Below, in pieces: positions 1-11,977 of a stretch of 63,798 nucleotides of DNA (the stretch's first letter is position 1; each line of letters starts with the position of its first letter). This stretch comes from Gymnopilus junonius (lineage: Eukaryota; Basidiomycota; Agaricomycetes; Agaricales; Galerinaceae), in assembly GCA_015501075.1 (NCBI GenBank), contig JADNYJ010000207.1:1-63798 (forward strand), written 5' to 3'. A program made the position numbers and the translations under genes. The notes under the pieces are model-generated. The model was not told the DNA's origin. It did no database searches and saw only the letters and a list, made by a program, of their open reading frames with translations.

Positions 1-607
1 GAGATCTTCTGTATCTGATACTGAGGCAGCCTCCATCTAAAATAGAAATTGATTTGGAAGTATGTATCTGGAAGTGGAACCTTCCCATCTGAAAGCATGC
101 TGAGAAAGGATTGATGAATAAAGGGATCCATAAGTGCTTCTGCTCCAGTTATTCATCATAGGTATTCCACATGGTTCCTATTGATTCTGCTCCATACATT
201 GTGCTTTATTAGATGATGAGGTTGTGCTTTCTGTAATGTTTGGCAATGGTGGGACTGAAATTGTGAAATTAATAGCATGAGAATAAAGACCAGACTTATC
301 ATTAACTGAGTTTTCAGGAACATTGGTCAAAGATAACCTTCTGAAACTTCAGAGCTGAAAGTAGTCCTGTAGAAGGATACAAATGTAGAGACTTTATGGC
401 TGTCAGTAAGTGTTAGGTGGAAGCTGTAGGACCACTGTTCTGCCCCACTGGTGATATCAGTTAGGACAATTTGAGTATGCATGGTGAGGAAATAATCTGG
501 GAATGGTAGACTTCAAACACCTAGCTTTTAACATCTATGCACTCTGGAGACAAATTATACCCATATTAATTTGTGGTGACATCTAAAATTCTTCCAGAAG
601 CTTGCCT
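1..607. other. No gene recognised
   Basis: AT-rich sequence with frequent stops in all frames. I see no coding pattern, RNA gene or clear repeat. It is probably intergenic or strongly decayed sequence. Confidence 0.4.
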
Positions 608-615
608 ATCATCAC

Positions 616-1260
616 TAGGGCTGTGCACTGGCTGTATTACGGGTATGGCCATTGAGATTACGGGTCATATGGGTGACAGCCATAGAAAAATGGCCATATT
701 TTGGTTGACCCAAAGGTGAAATGGGATGGGATGGGTACAAAATGGGTCAAGAAGCCCATCGACAGCCATTTCTCATGCCTACCATACTTTTAGTCTTTTT
801 GTGGGGATTCCGTAAGCATATCAACCACAATAATTGTGAATATAGCTCATATGGTGTATCACAACCTTTACACATGAATATTGAGAACTTTTTTGACAGT
901 GGATCACTTTTGTACCCACCAAGGGGCAAATGGATCTATGTGTGCAGAGTTTTAATTAGGACAAAAGTGGGCAAAGTGTGCTAAAACATTGCCCAAAAGC
1001 TGAATCTACAATTTATTCTGGAATGAAACTGACTAGTGCAGGTCTCAGGGGTACTTTGCCATAGGTAGGTGGGATTTTTGTTGAACATCTTGTCAGACCC
1101 GTATGATGGCCGTTATGGCTGTAAATTGATGGGTGCCGATGGCATGCACCCACAGCCTGATAGGCTGTCATTGGGTGTTCTCAAAAGGCCAATGGGATGG
1201 GTATTTACCTGTAACACCTGCCCATAAACCCATCAATAATGGGTATAGTGTGCAGCCCTA
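616..1260 (+). mobile_element. hAT-type non-autonomous transposon (MITE), copy 1
   Basis: A 645-bp element with terminal inverted repeats beginning TAGGGCTGTGCAC and ending GTGCAGCCCTA. It is flanked by a perfect 8-bp duplication ATCATCAC at 608-615 and 1261-1268. An 8-bp target duplication with TAGGG-type ends is the hallmark of the hAT superfamily. Short GGGTA/TACCC and ATGGCC/GGCCAT motifs recur near both ends, as subterminal transposase sites often do. The open frame of 87 codons inside has no hAT transposase motif and is probably incidental. A second, inverted copy lies at 19374-20017. It must have been mobilised by a transposase encoded elsewhere. Confidence 0.9.
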
Positions 1261-1268
1261 ATCATCAC

Positions 1269-1599
1269 TTTCACAGACCAATGTCTATTAGAGCCATTGC
1301 AAAATACTGATATACATTAAGGAAGTCACACTGGACAGTGTTTTTGGCATTTAGAATGCAACATGTATAGCTCAAATGCACCCTGAATTTTATCAAATGT
1401 GGACTAATTGATGTCCTGGGACCATGACCATTGGATTGATGTTGATATATGTCTTGCAGAATATGACCACTTTTGAAGTATTTGATGCTGATATACTGTT
1501 AAGCATGTTTTATAACTAACCAATACCTCACTCATGCTTCCTTCCTCCCAAGTAATGCATGTCAGATATACCCATCCATTTATCATACTCACCTGAATG
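1269..1599. other. No gene recognised
   Basis: The minus strand may hold the decayed 3' end of the MFS remnant next to it, but I could not follow its reading frame here. Nothing else is seen. Confidence 0.3.
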
Positions 1600-2361
1600 G
1601 ACCAAGCATTTAAATCATATAGATTAACTTTAGCCTGGCACTGCTTCAACAGAGAGCTGCTTTGCCCACTGTCTAGAATTTGAAGAAGGTAAATAAAACA
1701 GAAAAGTGACAGAAAAGAGAAAGAACATACCTCAATTGGTAAAAACAACATAAGAAGAGAAATAGGAAGGCAGATATGAACATTGGCCTTAAGGAGTGCA
1801 TGACTGCATGGGGTCAAGAGTAATCTGTCTCATAAGATCCCAATTACCATTGTTGATACTGCCATGACTATCTTCCATCTATGAGTACTTTCCACTTTGC
1901 CTCATCTAGTCAACCACTATGCACACAATCAATGAACCCATAATGCCAAGGACAGAAATGATCATGTAATTGTGGTATGTAATGCTGATGGTTCTGTTGC
2001 TGCTTGGTACATGATTCTGCAGATAGAAAGGGAGGAAGGTGCTGAAGAGTGGATGGGCAAGCCCAATAAGTCCTGGAAAGGGATATGAAAAGGTCAGCTG
2101 TGGATGCAGCTGAGAAAGACAATAAGGTGGCCAGATGGATGGATGGGATGTACCCCATAGAAGGATCATGATTGAGCTGTTGATGGCCAGTTTTCTGCTG
2201 GTGAAGAGAGTCTTGACATGAGACAGAGAGAGGTGAAGGAATGATTCTTTCACCACCTGCAGCATGATCCTGGGTGGTAATGTTGAGCTTTTTTAGATCT
2301 CCTAGAGTTGGGTCAAGCATTAAGGAGATTGATTTACCCTTTTGTGCTAAATGCTCCATAA
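1600..2361 (-). pseudogene. MFS transporter remnant (C-terminal half)
   Basis: Minus-strand exons read as the second half of a fungal major-facilitator transporter. An exon start (TTACAG/GTTATGG, near 2361) leads into a cytoplasmic loop with LNITTQDHAAGG. Helices then follow: TSRKLAINSSIMILLWG, a GT-AG intron (about 2077-2153), GLIGLAHPLFSTFLPFYL, and YHNYMIISVLGIMGSLIVC followed by VVDWTR-like and KVESTHRWKIVMAVST. This order (loop, TM7, TM8, conserved short loop, TM9-10) matches a basidiomycete MFS family I know only from its pattern. Frameshifts near 2265 and 1905 and a TAG after VVD break it. The N-terminal half is not recognisable upstream. The substrate cannot be told. Confidence 0.65.
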
Positions 2362-3742
2362 CCTGTAATTTGACATAAGAAAAACTAGCAAAAAAACATA
2401 CAGGAGGGTCAAATCTTGATTAAATCTTCAACCTGCCCATTTGCAGATTACCCCCACATTCATTATGGACTTTAACCTTTGCCAAGTAGAGGAGAGCTGA
2501 GATGTCCTGAGAACTCAAAATTCACAAGAATGTCTGTCTGCTGTCGACACTACTCTGGTTCTAGCATGTAATTATTATATCATTATTGTGTGTATGAGGT
2601 GGGTGTTTAAATCAGGTTCTGCTCCTCAAGTATGTAGGAGACCTTCAAGAGAATCAAAGTTAAATATTTTAGACTCTAATTTAACTGGGAACCAAGCTAT
2701 CATTGCCTCTACCACAGTGTGAAGTTTGTGCATCACTGGGGGATGCCCAAGGACTTATTGCAAGAGGTGACAGATTGGTTGATCACAGATGTTATTCTCA
2801 CAACATAGGGGAGGGAGGGTATGTCCAAAAAGGGATGGGTCTGCTGAGTGGCAAGTACTGATCACAAAGAGCTATAGCATTTGGGCCATGCACTGTGGTC
2901 ATTGATCAGAACCATCATCTCTCTTGATGAAGTCCCCAAGGATAAAATTGGAAGGTCAGATACTTATGCATCCTATGATGCTTGGCACATGCAGATGCTT
3001 CCAAGCATCTATAACCTTTCTGGTGTCTCACCTCTTAAATCAAGGACTCTTGTACCCACACTTCTGTCCTTCTCAAGCATTGACTCAAGGTGCTGATACT
3101 ATTCTATATAAACTCTGATGTGATATACATACTCTGTAATCATTTTTGAATGCTTAATATCAATGTCTGTCTTCACCATAGTGATTCCAAGTCACCTACC
3201 CATGTCTGCAAAGTTTGCCCATTGTGGTCTGAATTTTTAATCAGCTGGGAAGCCATAGCCTAATGGCCTGGAGAAGCTGACATTTGGTAAATTCCTCTGT
3301 TTGTGCTTGCATGGTCAGATCTGACATCCATAATCAACTGATCTGTTACCTCTTGACTTATTGACTGGATTGGATATACCAAAAATAAAGTGCATATCCC
3401 TATCATCATATTACACATTGCACACTTTTTCTACAGATCTCCCAATCACCATCAAAAAATTCATGCCTCTGCAAATAAGCTGTTTGACACTCATGCTAAA
3501 TCAATGGTTGTAAATCAACTTCAAGCCCTTAAATTCTTGGAATTCCTTCACCTTGACAATGTAATTTCAAGACTTCAAGTCCAGGACTTTAACTGGAGCC
3601 CCCAAATTTTGTCAAAGGGATAGAAAGGATCATAGTTCATGGCATGTTCAGTGTATATAAGGAGAATAGCAAACATGGTGTCTGACTTATTATATAATTG
3701 GTGAACAGATGGTATCTACAAAGTCTCAGGTATCAAGACCAT
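2362..3742. other. No supported gene; short open frames only
   Basis: Stops are frequent. Open frames at 2881-3096 and 3390-3623 (+) have no recognised motif and no intron structure around them. The MFS N-terminus should lie at 2362-2900 on the minus strand if it survived, but I could not see it. Confidence 0.3.
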
Positions 3743-4990
3743 CATGCTCTATGCATTTTCAAATCTAAAACAATAGATTGAGTATGCAGAATTTTGGAAG
3801 AACAGTCCAAGTTCATGAGATGCAGATCCACTAAAATTTCTGGAAGAAAATATGTCCAATGGCCTGAGTAGTATGTGTAATTCCTCCTCTCTTTCCATGT
3901 AGATCTCCACATTGAATACCACAGAGCCTGGGGGATGGGCCTGATGCTTTGCAAGTGTAAAACCATCCCTACTGATGGTAAGCATAAGATTTCCAGATGT
4001 GATGCTGTTCAAGAAATTCAAAAAATAGCTTGTTATAACAACCCTGGCTGGTATCAATTGGTCAGCAACAGGAGGTTCCTTGGATGTCAGAAGTAGTCCA
4101 CATTCAGGTGGAGGTATTGTATAGAATAGGAAGTCAATTGACAGATGCAAGTTGCATGATAAAACATAATATATTTGAGGTTCAACAGCTTCAGCATGAG
4201 ACATGTGATCATATTAGTGCTGCTGTTGACATTGGAAGCTAAAAGCATGTTGTAAAAAGACAGATAGTGGATACTAGGAAGCCATTCCAATGCAAGTAAC
4301 CAATCCCCAGATGACATAGATGTTGAATAGTATACAGTGAGGTTCTCATCATTGAATTTTTCAAGACATAGGCAGATTCATAGCAGTCAATGTTTATTCC
4401 TTGATTGAAGGAGCTCTTGTCAATATGAACTAATCAAAGTATCCAGAGGATACCAGTGACCACAGACTCACTATGGCCTTCTAGAAAGAAGAGTATGAAA
4501 AGCTTCAATGCTGGAGCTGGTTGAGATAAAATGTCCCATTTATACTTCAGAAACACTTCAAAGAACTGGTCAGAAACTTGGAATATTTGAATCCTCAACA
4601 AGTACTCATGGATGAGGTTGTAGAAGAATTCTCCTTTGCCTGGTTTGCTTACATTCACCCAGCCCCTTAGAAAGAGGTTGCTTTGGCTGGTCCTTCACAC
4701 AATCTTGTATTTCTATTATTCTTCAAGTTTGACCAGAACATTCAAGTCTATCATAAAGCTGGCAAGCCAAGTAAGAGTGTTTCCCAGCTGCAACACACAT
4801 GGGAGCATGTCCAGGTTGTGGCTAATGCTCATTCTTTCCAGTCATGATGGGCAGAGTATATCAGATTTTTGTGAGCATTTATCATGAATATTGTTGATAG
4901 TGTGTCACTGTTCAATTTGAAAATTAGGGCAGTCTGGCTATCCTTTATGCCATCCATAACTTCTGAACTTGAAAAGTCAGTTCAGTGCTT
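3743..4990 (-). pseudogene. F-box/LRR-type protein remnant
   Basis: Read on the minus strand across several frames. Near 4900-4960 is an F-box-like start (LNSDTLSTIFMINA). Near 4800 comes the second F-box half (SHVCCSW, then LLLGLPAL / MIDLNVLVKLEE). About 4434-4640 holds the typical middle of basidiomycete F-box proteins (YKWDILSQPAPALKLFILF). From 4317 to 3749 are leucine-rich stretches (LEWLPSIHYLSF, LMLKLLNLKYIMFYHAT) and a C-terminal region ending FRFENA-stop. F-box proteins recruit substrates to SCF ubiquitin ligases through Skp1. At least four frame changes and internal stops make it a pseudogene. The assignment rests on motif order, not on a search. Confidence 0.55.
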
Positions 4991-5409
4991 AGCAATTAAA
5001 AGGTAGATCACCAGCAATTCAAGTTCCATCTACTATTGATATAATGCTGGATTAGGGTCCAGATAATTTTACAGTATTATGAAGAAAGGGAGAGTGATGT
5101 CCAATGTCTAATTTCAGGAATCAGAATGTTTGAACTTTGTCAGGCAGTGCAATGCATACTTGGGGCTGTTGATCAATAGTGCCAAACAATATTGCCAAGG
5201 AATTGCATAGTCATTCTCTCAAATTTCCATTTTCCTACTCATATCTCATCTCTGAGTATCAGAATGATTTATAGCTAATACATACATTACACAGAATTCC
5301 ATAATGCTGGCTCAGCATATCTGATGAGGATGGGTGTATTCTGATCTGCTTTTGCAGTAAAGAAATACAAGTCAGACAACAATAAGGTAAATTACCATAT
5401 TATTGCTTC
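4991..5409. other. No gene recognised
   Basis: Intergenic stretch between the F-box remnant and the jelly-roll remnant, both on the minus strand. It is AT-rich with stops in all frames. Confidence 0.35.
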
Positions 5410-6032
5410 TTACCCAGCTGAAACAATTTCTTGTGCAGACAGAAATCCTTTTAGACTACCACCTGTACCAAGTGCCTCTACCAGAATAACCCCCCCACAC
5501 CCCATCTCCAAACCCATATTCAACAACTGCATATGACCAATCTGAATCATTGAAGCCAGGTGTTTGGAGAACTCCATCATGTACCTCCATGTATTATCCA
5601 TGACCAGTTGATCACCAACATGTATATACTGCACCCATTACACTCCAATGTCAGCTAGATTATCATGATAAGCCCCACTTGTCAACCCATGTTGGTGGCA
5701 TTCACAGCCAGCACAATTTCAGATGCAGCCAGGGACAGTTGGACATTGTAGATATTTGCCTTTTGTTATTCTAAGCTGGACCCAACATGGTTGCCCTACA
5801 CATATAAATCATACTTGTTGTCAATGGAGATGGTAATGAAGGCAGAGGAAGCACTGATCCTAGGCAGGAGGATGTTCTCCTTCCTGAATGCCCTTGAACC
5901 CACAGGCACAAAGTCTTCATCAAACTTGTTGACCTCACCCATCCACACCCAGTTCACATCAGTCAGATAGAAGAATGTCAACAAGGGGCAAAGTGCAGAT
6001 ACATTCAACAGAGAAGAAACATATATGCCCAT
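5410..6032 (-). pseudogene. Secreted jelly-roll (galactose-binding-like) protein remnant, copy J1
   Basis: The open frame from 6032 starts with a short hydrophobic, signal-peptide-like segment. It continues with WVWMGEVNKF, VPVGSRAFRKE and FITISIDNKYDLYV, the conserved opening of a basidiomycete beta-sandwich domain (aromatic WxW, RAFRK, DNxYTLYVNG). A TAG then interrupts the frame where an Asn codon would be expected. Further on, in shifted frames, come YNVQLS, EIVLAVNATN and, near 5560, PGFNDSDWSYAVVEYG, the usual end of the module. The same ending occurs in J2 (16.6 kb). Such modules are found alone or in secreted carbohydrate-binding proteins; I do not assign a ligand. One stop and two frameshifts make it a pseudogene. 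Confidence 0.6.
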
Positions 6033-7570
6033 GCACTATTATTGAACCTGTCCTGCTCAACACCCTCTGGAATGCCCTCAAAGCACCCCCAGCTTCCATT
6101 GCTGATGAGGCTAGAAGTCAAGCCATCTGACTATGTGGTATCCATAGCAATGAGCAGTGCAGCAGGATTATTGCCTGGTCCATTGAAATTGGTAGTACTG
6201 ATGGCAAAAGTATTACACCCCACAATGAGTCTGCCCCTCAATCAATCTCACCACCTGCCCCTCACTTGTGTCTAGGAAATTGTCTTGGTCATTCTGTTGA
6301 TAGAACATTACTACAGCCATTGCCACCACCACACCCCCTTTGAGCAGTAGCTACCCTCAAACTCTCAAACCCTCAAAATTATATCTTCTCACCCACATCC
6401 CACATTCACATTGTCACAGTTGCCTTTGATCCCTTCTCACACTTGACAATAGCCCCAGTGTCCATACTATCTATGTCACCTCCACACTGCACCTTCTACC
6501 TTTAAGTTTGAGCTTCAGGCTCAACACCTCCAGTGCACTGCCCTCAAGTCCTCAGTATCACTCATTCTCTTTTCACCTGTCACTACCTCTCCTCACCTCC
6601 TCCACCTCACCTTCTTGCCTCCTTGCCCATGTTTACTTCCATAAGAGATAGCCTAGGATGGTGCAGTTACACTGAGGGACTCAGATTTCAATTTGGGGGA
6701 GGACTATTTGTCACAGATGGGATGGGGTTTCTGCATGTGTATTCTGCATGGATTTTTGGTGTAGGCCTTTATAGTCTTCACCTGCTAGCCAGATCTTGGT
6801 CAATGACAACTTCTGGGCTGCAAGGATGTGTATGGCTAGCAAGAGTGCAGCTGGGAGAACTATGGGTGGTGCTGCTGGTGCTGGGGTTGAGTGTGGAGAT
6901 CTTTGCTTATACCAACTATCTGGAAGTGTGAGGAACTTATTTGAGACTTGTAATGCTAGTATTGCTGGCAATGGCAATGATGGTGATATTGGCATTGGTG
7001 GAGCCACTGCTGCCAGTGGTGATGTTGGCAAAGGGTAGAAGTGTAGGACTCAGGAAACAGCAGAATGGTGCTGGTAGCACTCACCATTCACCACCTCCAT
7101 TACCTCCATTACCACCATGACTGCTATTATCACTAGTACCAGCAGCAGCAACAACAGCACTCACCACCACCAGTGTTGTACTGTTTAAAGGTGCAGATCC
7201 TGTACATTATCTCAAGTACTTTCCATAGTTTTTCATTTTTTTTAATATCCTGTTTATTTTCATATTATAAAAACAGTTATCACATAGACCCAGAGCATTC
7301 AGATGTTATTGAAAACATCATTGCCAACATCCTCAACCCTCCCACCACTGCTATTTCAACCACACTTCCCATATGATTCTTTTCCTCTTTTCTTTATGAA
7401 TTCTTCATTGCTGACTATGTGTGAGTTTTTCTCAATTTGACCAATTGGCAGTGCTAGTAGACTCACTGCTATGCATGTCATTCCACAGCCTAATATCCTG
7501 TGCTGCACATTTGTTTATAGTTGTTCTCTGACCATCATGACTTGTCCACTCCACCTCTGCTCTAACCACC
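6033..7570. other. Low-complexity stretch without a supported gene
   Basis: 6290-6640 is rich in CCACC/CTC on the plus strand. 6840-7030 has GGTGCTG/GGCAATGG imperfect trinucleotide-like repeats. 7080-7170 is an ACC/AGC-rich microsatellite-like tract (CACCACCAG, AGCAGCAACAACAG). Open frames here are long because of base composition. No protein family is recognised. Confidence 0.4.
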
Positions 7571-7574
7571 CAAA

Positions 7575-8162
7575 ATGAGTCCTTTTTCTATGTCACAGGG
7601 GTATATCCTCTTGCCAGACATAGACAATTTGTGTACTTCAAATCTGCTCAATGATAAAAGCCAACATGTGTACATACTGCCACACTCCACATCTATGCCT
7701 CAGCCTAGTCTCAAGAATCATGCCAAGGAATCTGCACCTTTCAAGAAAAGTATTCTGGAGTTAGATGGGTCAGAGTCAGGTGGGCAATAATCATCCCAAA
7801 CTTCCTTCATGAGAGGGTACACCACAGAAAGCAATCCAGTGAGTGGTACTAACATTGTCACCTTTAACTTTACCCATATTAACTTGGTCTGAAATGGGTA
7901 GTATCTTGATCTTTCAACCCTTAAGCTCAAAGACTACATGGACTTGATTCCAAACCAGAATACCAACATAGACACAGAACTTGAAGAGGACTGGGCTAGT
8001 GAAAATGTCCATATAGCAGATGTGGAGATCCTCCTAGACCATGTTTTTGAATCTCAGGAACCCGATATGCCATTCTATTTCCTAAGGCACAAATTAGACA
8101 AACAATATATGAACATGTGCATCACTAGCACTAATTATCTGATAATGTGTCTACTTTGTTGA
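7575..8162 (+). pseudogene. Unrecognised coding-like remnant
   Basis: Two plus-strand open segments (7575-7790 and 7938-8162) look coding by composition. The second is acidic (NTNIDTELEEDWASENVH, VESQEP-like). They are separated by stops near 7790 and 7890. I recognise no domain. It could be the remnant of a host gene or of an old transposon protein. No intron with clear splice sites joins the two parts. Confidence 0.25.
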
Positions 8163-8370
8163 TGCCCATGTGAAGTTTAAGATATGTTCACTTGTGCTGG
8201 CAGGATACTCATGAGTCTGTCTTAGTCAGGCTAGATACAGAGATTTAGTAAGTGATGCATGAGACATACTAGAAAGAATACTTGATACTCACATACCTCA
8301 CTTTCGAGTCTACCCCATCAGTCCATTGACTTGCAAAAGGACAATTGATATGAGAATGTGTTCTGTCAAC

Positions 8371-9166
8371 TAGAGCAGGGTTTGTCATGATAATGTTACT
8401 AACACTGAATAAATAACATGTAAATAACAGCATTAATAACATATATCACATGGGAGGGGTCAGAACCTCATGTTAGATATTCTGGCCAGTAATAGAATAT
8501 TTTTACCAGTATCGTATGATGAAGTTGGGGTCACAACCAGGTTGCAAAGTGATTTTCTGGTCCTTCTACTGCACAGAAAATGCTCTCCAATGAGCAGGAG
8601 CAGGTGTTCAATCAGCTCCTACTCTCTTTGATCTTCTGAATACTGAGAACATCAAACCCAGCAGTGTTGATATTGAGGCCATCGAAGAACAGCTGTTCAA
8701 TCATCCAGACCCATATGATCTCAATGAAACTGAGCACGTTGATGATGCTCTTCGGCGTGATCACACAGTCATTCAGTCTTTGGACACATTTGACATCATG
8801 GAGTTCATCAAGCTTGAAGAACCAGCCTTGAAGGAGCTCATTCTCAATGTTGATTCTCAGGGGCCTGGGGCACAGTCATCAGTTGAGAAGAAAGGAGTAG
8901 AAAAGGAGATGACAGGTACACTGGGGGACTGGAGCATTGACTCTTTCTTCATGGGAGAGGCTGCCGAGGACTAACAAGCAGACGTTGGGCAGACAAGAGT
9001 ATTACCAACACGTTAGATATCCTTTCTCACATGTGCAAGTTATTATTATGTAAGCTTTGACATGTGATTAAATAACCATTAGTAACAGAGGATATCTAAC
9101 CTCACAAAGATCAGCGATATTTTCTAACATAACTCACATGGCAAAATAATATCTAACCCAGGCCTA
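8371..9166 (+). mobile_element. Candidate small TIR transposon carrying an acidic ORF
   Basis: Ends TAGAGCAGGGTTTG (8371) and CTAACCCAGGCCTA (9166) form imperfect inverted repeats (10 of 14 positions). The motif GTTAGATAT or its complement occurs at about 8472, 9012, 9090 and 9150, in both orientations near the ends, as subterminal transposase sites do. Flanks CTGTCAAC (8363-8370) and CTGTTGGC (9167-9174) could be a decayed 8-bp duplication (5 of 8). The element has more CpG than its surroundings, suggesting a more recent arrival. It may be a derivative of a larger DNA transposon of undetermined superfamily. Confidence 0.45.
8630..8974 (+). CDS. Acidic C-terminal protein fragment inside the TIR element
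   Basis: An open frame of about 115 codons ends in TAA at 8972-8974. It has coherent codon use and charged, helical text (NIKPSSVDIEAIEEQLFNHP, LRRDHTVIQSLDTFDIMEFI, WSIDSFFMGEAAED-stop). An in-frame Met lies at 8780, but the frame is open upstream to about 8590, so this looks like the C-terminal part of a larger protein. It lies wholly between the candidate TIRs at 8371 and 9166 and may be the tail of the element's former transposase. No catalytic motif is present. Confidence 0.45.
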   Translation, partial: DLLNTENIKPSSVDIEAIEEQLFNHPDPYDLNETEHVDDALRRDHTVIQSLDTFDIMEFIKLEEPALKELILNVDSQGPGAQSSVEKKGVEKEMTGTLGDWSIDSFFMGEAAED

Positions 9167-9174
9167 CTGTTGGC

Positions 9175-10642
9175 ATGAGACATGAAGCACATATACTGGA
9201 AGCTGAAGGCAACCACACCAGGCAGCACAAGGAGGCAGAGGAGCATGTCACAATATGTCACAGCCACACCAGTCACCATTTGGAAATTCGGGAATGAGAG
9301 TTGGAGCCAGCAATGCTGTCTACTGCTGCTATCATAATGTCTAACTCATGTAGACCTTCCAGCCTCTTCCACACCCTAATCCACACATTATTCCAGACTC
9401 TCAATTCATCTTACATTTCACTTACACAAAATGTCTTGATCTCAAGACATGTCATGAACAAGTGGCGAAAGTGAGTGACGTGCATCTCAAAGTCTTGGTC
9501 TGTGCATGGTTTCTTGGGTCCATGATGCTGGAGGCACTGATGGATAACAGATGAGAGGGCTCTTTTTAGGAGATTTGTTGATGTGTAGATGAAGTCCCCT
9601 TGAAGGACTTTCTCAGCTGTACAGTAACCACCTTTTGTAGATTGGTAACTCTCTCTTATCTTGGCTTGTGAGCTTTACTAACTGTTTAATGCTCTCATTC
9701 TAGTTGACAGATACCAATGCATTTATCTGTCATCAACTCCTTTAAGCCCTCCATTGTTTGATACTTGTGAAGAAGGACCCCATCCTCAATAGTGACCCAG
9801 GAACTTTGACGAGGCACAAACAAAGGTGTGTAGCTCCCAATCTGTAAGATAGGGCTCATATGCTGATTCTGCTTAGGCAGTCCTTTGTCAATATGGTCAA
9901 CTTCCCACCATTGAAGAGTTGAATGGACCTGACTAACATTGCCTTCAAAATGTGATGATGATGGGCACCTCCTTCTGCCTCCTTTTCAGCAAACTCAAAA
10001 ATTTGGTTCAAGAGAACAGAGAATGTGAGTACTGAAGTTTGAAAAATCAGAAAGGTGCAACATCTGTTAACAAATTTTAGTACCCTATACATCACTATAG
10101 GCTTGGAGTCTTCCTACTTGCAGGTCTAGCACCTGCGATCACATTGAATGCTTCTGACCCTGAGGAATTTCCACTGCCTAATCTCTCTTCATGCTTCATG
10201 TATGTGAGTACCACAGGTGCAGGTGTATATTTTGACAAATTTTACACAATTTGGAGACCCAAGGTGTTTCAGCAACAGATGGAAGCTTGGAAACTTTGTA
10301 TTATGCCCTTGCACATCGCCATGACTTCTAGTACTAGCTGTAAAACCTACCACTTTGATAAATTTGTATGTGGGTTGTTCTTCAAATTCCATGTTCTGTG
10401 ATCATGTCACTGAATACTCTGTACAGCAGGATTTTATCTTATTGCATTTAATAAAATCTGGTTTATATATTTGGCTTTTACTCTCAGGTTCCTCAATTCA
10501 ACCACACTTCCTTTCCTTTCAGCCAATATACTCGAGAATCTCTAACTTACATCCTTCTATCACCAATCCAGTTGTGACATTCCTCAGCAAGAATCTAAAG
10601 TCACTCAACTTGGCTTCATGATGGCCAATATGAAAGCCTGAT
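9175..10642. other. Decayed sequence, possible coding remnants on the minus strand
   Basis: On the minus strand 9.2-9.9 kb contains broken leucine-rich segments (for example RVWKRLEGLHELDIMIAAVD near 9350). These resemble the style of F-box/LRR proteins but lack a usable F-box. 9856-10095 (-) and 10144-10401 (+) are short open frames without motifs. I do not assign a gene. Confidence 0.25.
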
Positions 10643-11593
10643 TTATAAATTACAGCCCACTTGTCTTCCTGAACAAAATTTTAGCTGACACCAAAAGGAA
10701 GGAAATGGATGAACCTTTGGGCCTAGTGCTGTACATGAAGTCTTGTCACTTGATAGGTAAATAAGCTCAAGGGAGCCGGAAGCCTTCTCACTCTCACTCT
10801 CATATTCTAAGGCAACCTAAAGCTTTACCTTTTGTTCAGGGACATAATAATATGGCTCATTCTTCACCAAAAACTGCTTGGAAAAAAGTGAAGTAAGTAT
10901 TCCACTCAGAATGATATCATATGGACCTGATCTCCAATCAGGGTCCTCATTCATCCAAGCGCCATGCTCCCTATCCTGCTCAGTGAGATACTATACTGAG
11001 AAATAGGATATTATCAGTCTCAGACATGACTGATGTGAAGGATGACTTATAATCGACATACCTGAACAATGTAAGGTCTTTTTGATTTATTGAAATCATT
11101 GGAGAAGTCCCCTTCGATCTTTCTCTTCATGATTTCTTCATTCTCGATAATCAAGGGTTCATCTAGCCAAGATCCTTATGAACCGTGAGTTGTCACCTCC
11201 CTTCACTATGGATTGACAGAGCTTACTGATACTTTCTACCCAGTTGCATATGGCTTTCATCCCTTCTAAGGCTGCTCAAGCCTTTACTCTTTCAAGGGCG
11301 AGATTATGTATACATTTTCGCATGTTCTGTAATCACAATCAGAGATCAGCATCCCAGTCTATGAACTCAATAATGAACACTGGTGAGTCCTTACTGCCCG
11401 TTCCTCTGCTCCCTCAAATATGTCAAAAAGAAAGGCTATAGCAGCAATGATGCCTAGCCCAGAGCCAATAAGTCCAATGGCAGAGAGCGCAGCACCTCCT
11501 GTCATGATGCCAAGCATGATGAGGCCACCAATGAAGACTCCGCTAGCCCCAGAGATGATGCTAGTGATCTGAAATACAGCCGAGACAAGTTGA
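10643..11593 (-). pseudogene. G1, 3' half: alpha-helical membrane-hairpin protein
   Basis: Minus-strand exons. 11568-11395 encodes a Gly/Ala/Ile-rich membrane segment (ITSIISGASGVFIGGLIMLG, GGAALSAIGLIGSGLGIIAA, then FLFDIFEGAEERA). It is bounded by TTTCAG and GTAAGG splice sites. Further exons read MRKCIHNLALERVKA, IIENEEIMKRKIEGDF, GAWMNEDPDWRSGPYDII, LVKNEPYYYVPEQK and EYESESEKASGSLELIY, ending at TAA 10643-10645. The intron after the membrane exon sits where paralogue G2 has one (EEFRE / AIKEL). In-frame TGA and TAG codons and a frame change show decay. The gene is cut at 11594 by repeat arm A. Its 5' half lies on the opposite strand at 23041-23452, inside arm B. Function unknown; the fold resembles alpha-helical pore-forming proteins only in outline. 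Confidence 0.6.
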
Positions 11594-11977
11594 CATCAGG
11601 AAAAAGGGTCTTGGCTCTGAGGTGGGGAGAGAGAAGTAAGAAGACAGCCAGAGATGTTCAGAGAACCTCAGAGCTGCAAGAGCGCCAGTCAGGCTCAGAG
11701 TGCCACAGAGCAAAGTCTTGACCATGGTCCAAAGCAGCCTTTGCTCTGGGGTACTCTGACTTTCTCTGCAAATCCCTGTGAGTGTCTCAGAAGTCAGATC
11801 TTGACTGGAATACTTTGTATTGAAGCCTCATTTAACTCAGAATGGAGAAGTAAGAGGTGTAAAAAGAACATATAATCTACATAAGGGGTACATGGGCTGT
11901 GTACAGACAAGGGATATCCTAACTACTTGCAGAATAGCACTATTTCCTCTTCTCCTCTCTACACACAGTAACAGAAA

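Noticed and set aside
721..984. 87-codon ORF inside hAT MITE copy 1
   Set aside because: It crosses the whole repeat, has no transposase motif, and a frame of similar length is open on the other strand.
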